From contig CAZEFE010000027.1 of the NCBI GenBank assembly GCA_964511385.1, forward strand, positions 1 through 6,120: a stretch of DNA of 6,120 nucleotides. Reading direction: 5' to 3'. Origin of the DNA: CAILHX01 sp964511385 (GTDB lineage Bacteria > Pseudomonadota > Gammaproteobacteria > Burkholderiales > Methylophilaceae). This document shows positions 4,883 to 6,120 of the stretch, piece by piece; within the stretch, counting starts at the first letter, position 1; every line of letters begins with the position of its first letter. Below the pieces are notes generated by a model. It was not told the origin of the DNA. It searched no databases and saw only the letters and a list, made by a program, of their open reading frames with translations. The translations under genes and the position numbers were made by a program.

Positions 4883-6120
4883 ATGTTCGCCCTCGTCGAC
4901 GGCAACAACTTCTACGTCTCCTGCGAGCGCGTCTTCGACCCGAAGCTCGAAGGCCGCCCCGTCGTCGTGCTCTCCAACAACGATGGCTGCGTCGTCGCGC
5001 GCAGCCAGGAGGTGAAGGCCCTCGGCGTGAAGATGGGCGTGCCCTGGTTCCAGCTGCGCGACCTCGCGCGGCAGCACGGCATCGTCGCCAGGTCGTCGAA
5101 CTACTCGCTCTACGGCGACATGAGCGCACGCATGATGGCCGTGCTCGGCCGCTACTCGCCCGAGCAGGAGGTCTACAGCATCGACGAATGCTTCCTCGGC
5201 ATGGACGGCTTCGCGCACACCGATCTCTCCGAATACGGCCAGCGCATCCGCGCGCAGGTGCGGCAGTGGCTCGGCCTGCCCGTCTGCGTCGGCTTCGGCG
5301 CCACCAAGACCCTGGCCAAGCTCGCCAACTTTGTGGCCAAGAAGCGGCCCGCGTTCGGCGGCGTCTGCGACCTCGCCGCGCTCTCGCCCGCCGCGCTGGA
5401 TGAACTGCTGGCCGGCATCGACGTCGGCGAGGTGTGGGGCGTCGGCCATCGCGGCACGCCGCGCCTGAAGGCCCTCGGGCTGGACAACGTGAAGGCCCTG
5501 CGCGACGCCGACCCGAAATGGCTGCGGCGCGAGTTCTCCGTGGTGCTCGAGCGCACCGTGGCGGAACTCAACGGCACGCCCTGCATCGACCTCGAGGGGG
5601 CGGCCCCGGCCAAGCAGCAGATCATGAGCTCGCGCGCCTTCGGCGCCTATGTGTACGACCTCGCCGGGCTGGAAGAGGCCGTCGCCACCTATATCGGCCG
5701 CGCCGCCGAGAAGCTGCGGCGGCAGGGCTCGCTCGCCGGCGCCGTGCAGGTCTATATCCGCACCAACCCCTTCAAGGACGACCACCCGCAGTACCAGCGC
5801 GGCCTCACCGTGCCGCTCGCCGAGCCCGCCGACGACACGCGCCTGCTCGTGCGCGCGGCGCTCGCGGGTCTGCGGCGCCTGTTCAAGCCGGGGTATGCTT
5901 ACCAGAAAGCGGGGGTGATGCTGATGGACCTGACCGACGCGCAGCACACGCAGGCGGCGCTCTTCGACACCGACCGCGGCAACCCGGCGCTGATGCGCGT
6001 GATGGACCGCGTCAACGCCTACTGGGGCCGCGGCACGCTGCGCCTCGCCACCGAGGGCGTGGCCCCGCACTGGCGCATGCGCCGCGGCATGATGTCGCCC
6101 TGCTACACCACGCGCTGGGC
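4883..6120 (+). CDS. umuC: UmuC, Y-family catalytic subunit of DNA polymerase V (3' end cut by window)
   Basis: Error-prone translesion polymerase that works with UmuD'2 and RecA to copy past lesions. The frame is open from ATG 4883 to the window end, giving 412 residues; E. coli UmuC has 422, so only the tail is missing. Key residues fall at the E. coli positions: metal-binding D6 in LVDGNNFY, steric-gate Y11, D101 and E102 in YSIDECFL. GVGH marks the helix-hairpin-helix thumb region near 190, the little-finger domain follows, and QAALF (357-361) occupies the place of the QLNLF beta-clamp motif. GGGAG (4872-4876) lies six bases before the ATG. The gene appears intact and follows umuD in the same operon. 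Its high-GC codon use is unlike the AT-rich control region upstream. Confidence 0.97.
   Translation, partial: MFALVDGNNFYVSCERVFDPKLEGRPVVVLSNNDGCVVARSQEVKALGVKMGVPWFQLRDLARQHGIVARSSNYSLYGDMSARMMAVLGRYSPEQEVYSIDECFLGMDGFAHTDLSEYGQRIRAQVRQWLGLPVCVGFGATKTLAKLANFVAKKRPAFGGVCDLAALSPAALDELLAGIDVGEVWGVGHRGTPRLKALGLDNVKALRDADPKWLRREFSVVLERTVAELNGTPCIDLEGAAPAKQQIMSSRAFGAYVYDLAGLEEAVATYIGRAAEKLRRQGSLAGAVQVYIRTNPFKDDHPQYQRGLTVPLAEPADDTRLLVRAALAGLRRLFKPGYAYQKAGVMLMDLTDAQHTQAALFDTDRGNPALMRVMDRVNAYWGRGTLRLATEGVAPHWRMRRGMMSPCYTTRW

Noticed and set aside
4315..4908. 197-codon minus-strand ORF opposite umuD
   Set aside because: It is antisense to a clear umuD with catalytic Ser and Lys, and its product has low complexity and no recognisable motif.
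4850..6070. 406-codon minus-strand ORF opposite umuC
   Set aside because: It is the antisense shadow of umuC, produced by GC-rich codons; its sequence is rich in Ala/Gly/His/Val with no domain, and umuC shows all catalytic residues in the other strand.

Overview
The window looks like one end of an integrated genomic island next to, or carrying, an error-prone polymerase operon, in a high-GC proteobacterium. A betaproteobacterium is my best guess, from codon use and the style of the integrase and umuDC genes; no marker proves it.

Left edge (1-180): the first bases read CCACCA, as at the 3' end of a tRNA or tmRNA. A hairpin with a T-run follows at 33-72. Several GGGGGTAA-type repeats lead into a P4-type tyrosine-recombinase integrase (181-1401, + strand). 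This is the usual layout of an attachment-site end, but the RNA gene itself lies outside the window.

Middle (1402-4012): about 220 bases without a gene, then a three-gene minus-strand operon. In transcription order it holds a stand-alone single-motif LAGLIDADG endonuclease-like protein (4003-3494), an AAA+ ATPase with an N-terminal cysteine/histidine module (3497-1932, ATGA overlap with the previous gene), and a small putative zinc-binding protein (about 1986-1625). The last gene is broken by what looks like a 2-bp CG expansion; removing it restores a clean CxxC...CxxC C-terminus. The operon has an excellent sigma-70-type promoter (TTGACA, 17 bp, TAGAAT).

Control region (about 4013-4124): AT-rich, with back-to-back promoters whose -35 boxes are the same bases read on opposite strands, and one dyad at each -10. 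The divergent gene (4125-4325, + strand) encodes a 66-residue Xre/Cro-type regulator that probably controls one or both directions. Nuclease plus ATPase plus zinc protein beside a small divergent HTH regulator is the most unusual part of the window. It resembles the layout of self-regulated defence or mobile-element modules, but I cannot assign it to a named system.

Right (4326-6120): a linker with a perfect 8-bp hairpin, a possible 35-codon ORF and a dyad, then umuD (4450-4869) and umuC (4883 to past the window end). These encode the DNA polymerase V subunits, with all key residues present. Their much higher GC and strict GC-ending codons differ sharply from the control region.
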